From assembly GCF_900107405.1 (NCBI RefSeq), contig NZ_FNPV01000001.1:372001-436000 (forward strand): a DNA stretch of 64,000 nucleotides, read 5' to 3'. A program made the translations under genes and the position numbers. Each line of letters begins with the position of its first letter. Within the stretch, counting starts at the first letter, position 1. This stretch comes from Tindallia californiensis (GTDB lineage Bacteria > Bacillota > Clostridia > Peptostreptococcales > Tindalliaceae). The notes beneath the pieces were generated by a model. It was given only the letters and a program-made list of their open reading frames with translations. It was not told the DNA's origin and made no database searches. Below, piece by piece: positions 63,964-64,000 of this stretch.

Positions 63964-64000
63964 AACCTCACTCCTTCCATGTCCTCTTTCGCGTAACTCT
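63960..64000 (-). CDS. C-terminal end of an upstream gene (runs off the right edge)
   Basis: The frame entering from the right edge reads SYAKEDMEGVRL then TGA, overlapping the GTG of the next gene by four bases, a common coupling arrangement. Too short to identify; the frame choice rests on the overlap alone. Confidence 0.35.
   Translation of the reverse strand, partial: SYAKEDMEGVRL

Overview
The window looks like chromosomal DNA from a strictly anaerobic, low-GC Firmicute of the Clostridia. The evidence is pyruvate:ferredoxin oxidoreductase, an aldehyde:ferredoxin oxidoreductase, an Hdr/Flx electron-transfer cluster, class I two-subunit fumarase, an SLH-anchored NlpC/P60 protein, a glmS ribozyme, a cobalamin riboswitch and a probable selenoprotein. 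Several Na+-type carriers suggest a sodium-based lifestyle. Assignment to an alkaliphilic amino-acid fermenter (Tindallia/Natronincola/Alkaliphilus type) is only a guess. I see no rRNA, tRNA, CRISPR array, insertion sequence or phage.

Layout. 1-205 is the start of an alpha/beta hydrolase. 293-6345 (-) is an acetoin-dehydrogenase-type operon (Lin0512 protein, E1alpha, E1beta, AcoX, E2, E3) behind a good sigma-54 promoter. A 14-bp perfect inverted repeat about 200 bp upstream could be its enhancer. 6666-9695 (-) holds the matching sigma-54 activator and a separate PocR-PAS sensor, joined start-to-stop. 9918-12346 (-) has a CBS protein, a cation/proton antiporter and a PII-like protein preceded by a structured leader with a terminator. 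12798-14732 (+) is AOR plus a MoaD-like protein.

14828-25258 (-) is a long gene run: fumarase alpha and beta, fumarate-reductase-type FrdB and FrdA, HdrB, HdrC, HdrA, MvhD/FlxD, FlxC, FlxB, FlxA. It reads as a soluble module joining NADH, ferredoxin and fumarate by flavin-based electron bifurcation. A divergent FadR-type regulator (25502) lies upstream. 26185-30026 (-) has a CoA-transferase, a DUF3870 protein and a sodium:solute symporter. Endonuclease IV and a DJ-1/PfpI protein follow.

32010-36341 (+) encodes a GlnK/GlnL-like two-component system, a dicarboxylate/glutamate symporter and an Asp/Glu racemase. Then come a DUF4349 lipoprotein, the SLH-NlpC/P60 hydrolase, DNA polymerase IV, methionine gamma-lyase and a SAM methyltransferase. 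42357-47504 (-) is an Opp/Dpp-type ABC importer under a cobalamin riboswitch, so it is probably a cobalt or corrinoid uptake system. 47983-53776 (-) is a tripartite tricarboxylate transporter with one TctA, one TctB and three paralogous TctC binding proteins, each TctC gene followed by a stem-loop.

53777-54640 has no gene but holds six copies of a 20-bp repeat in two opposed clusters, with hairpins and AT-rich DNA. glmS (with ribozyme) and glmM follow, then pyruvate:ferredoxin oxidoreductase, an HD-domain protein with an attenuator-like leader, a cytoplasmic parvulin, and at the right edge a small gene with an in-frame UGA followed by a SECIS-like hairpin.
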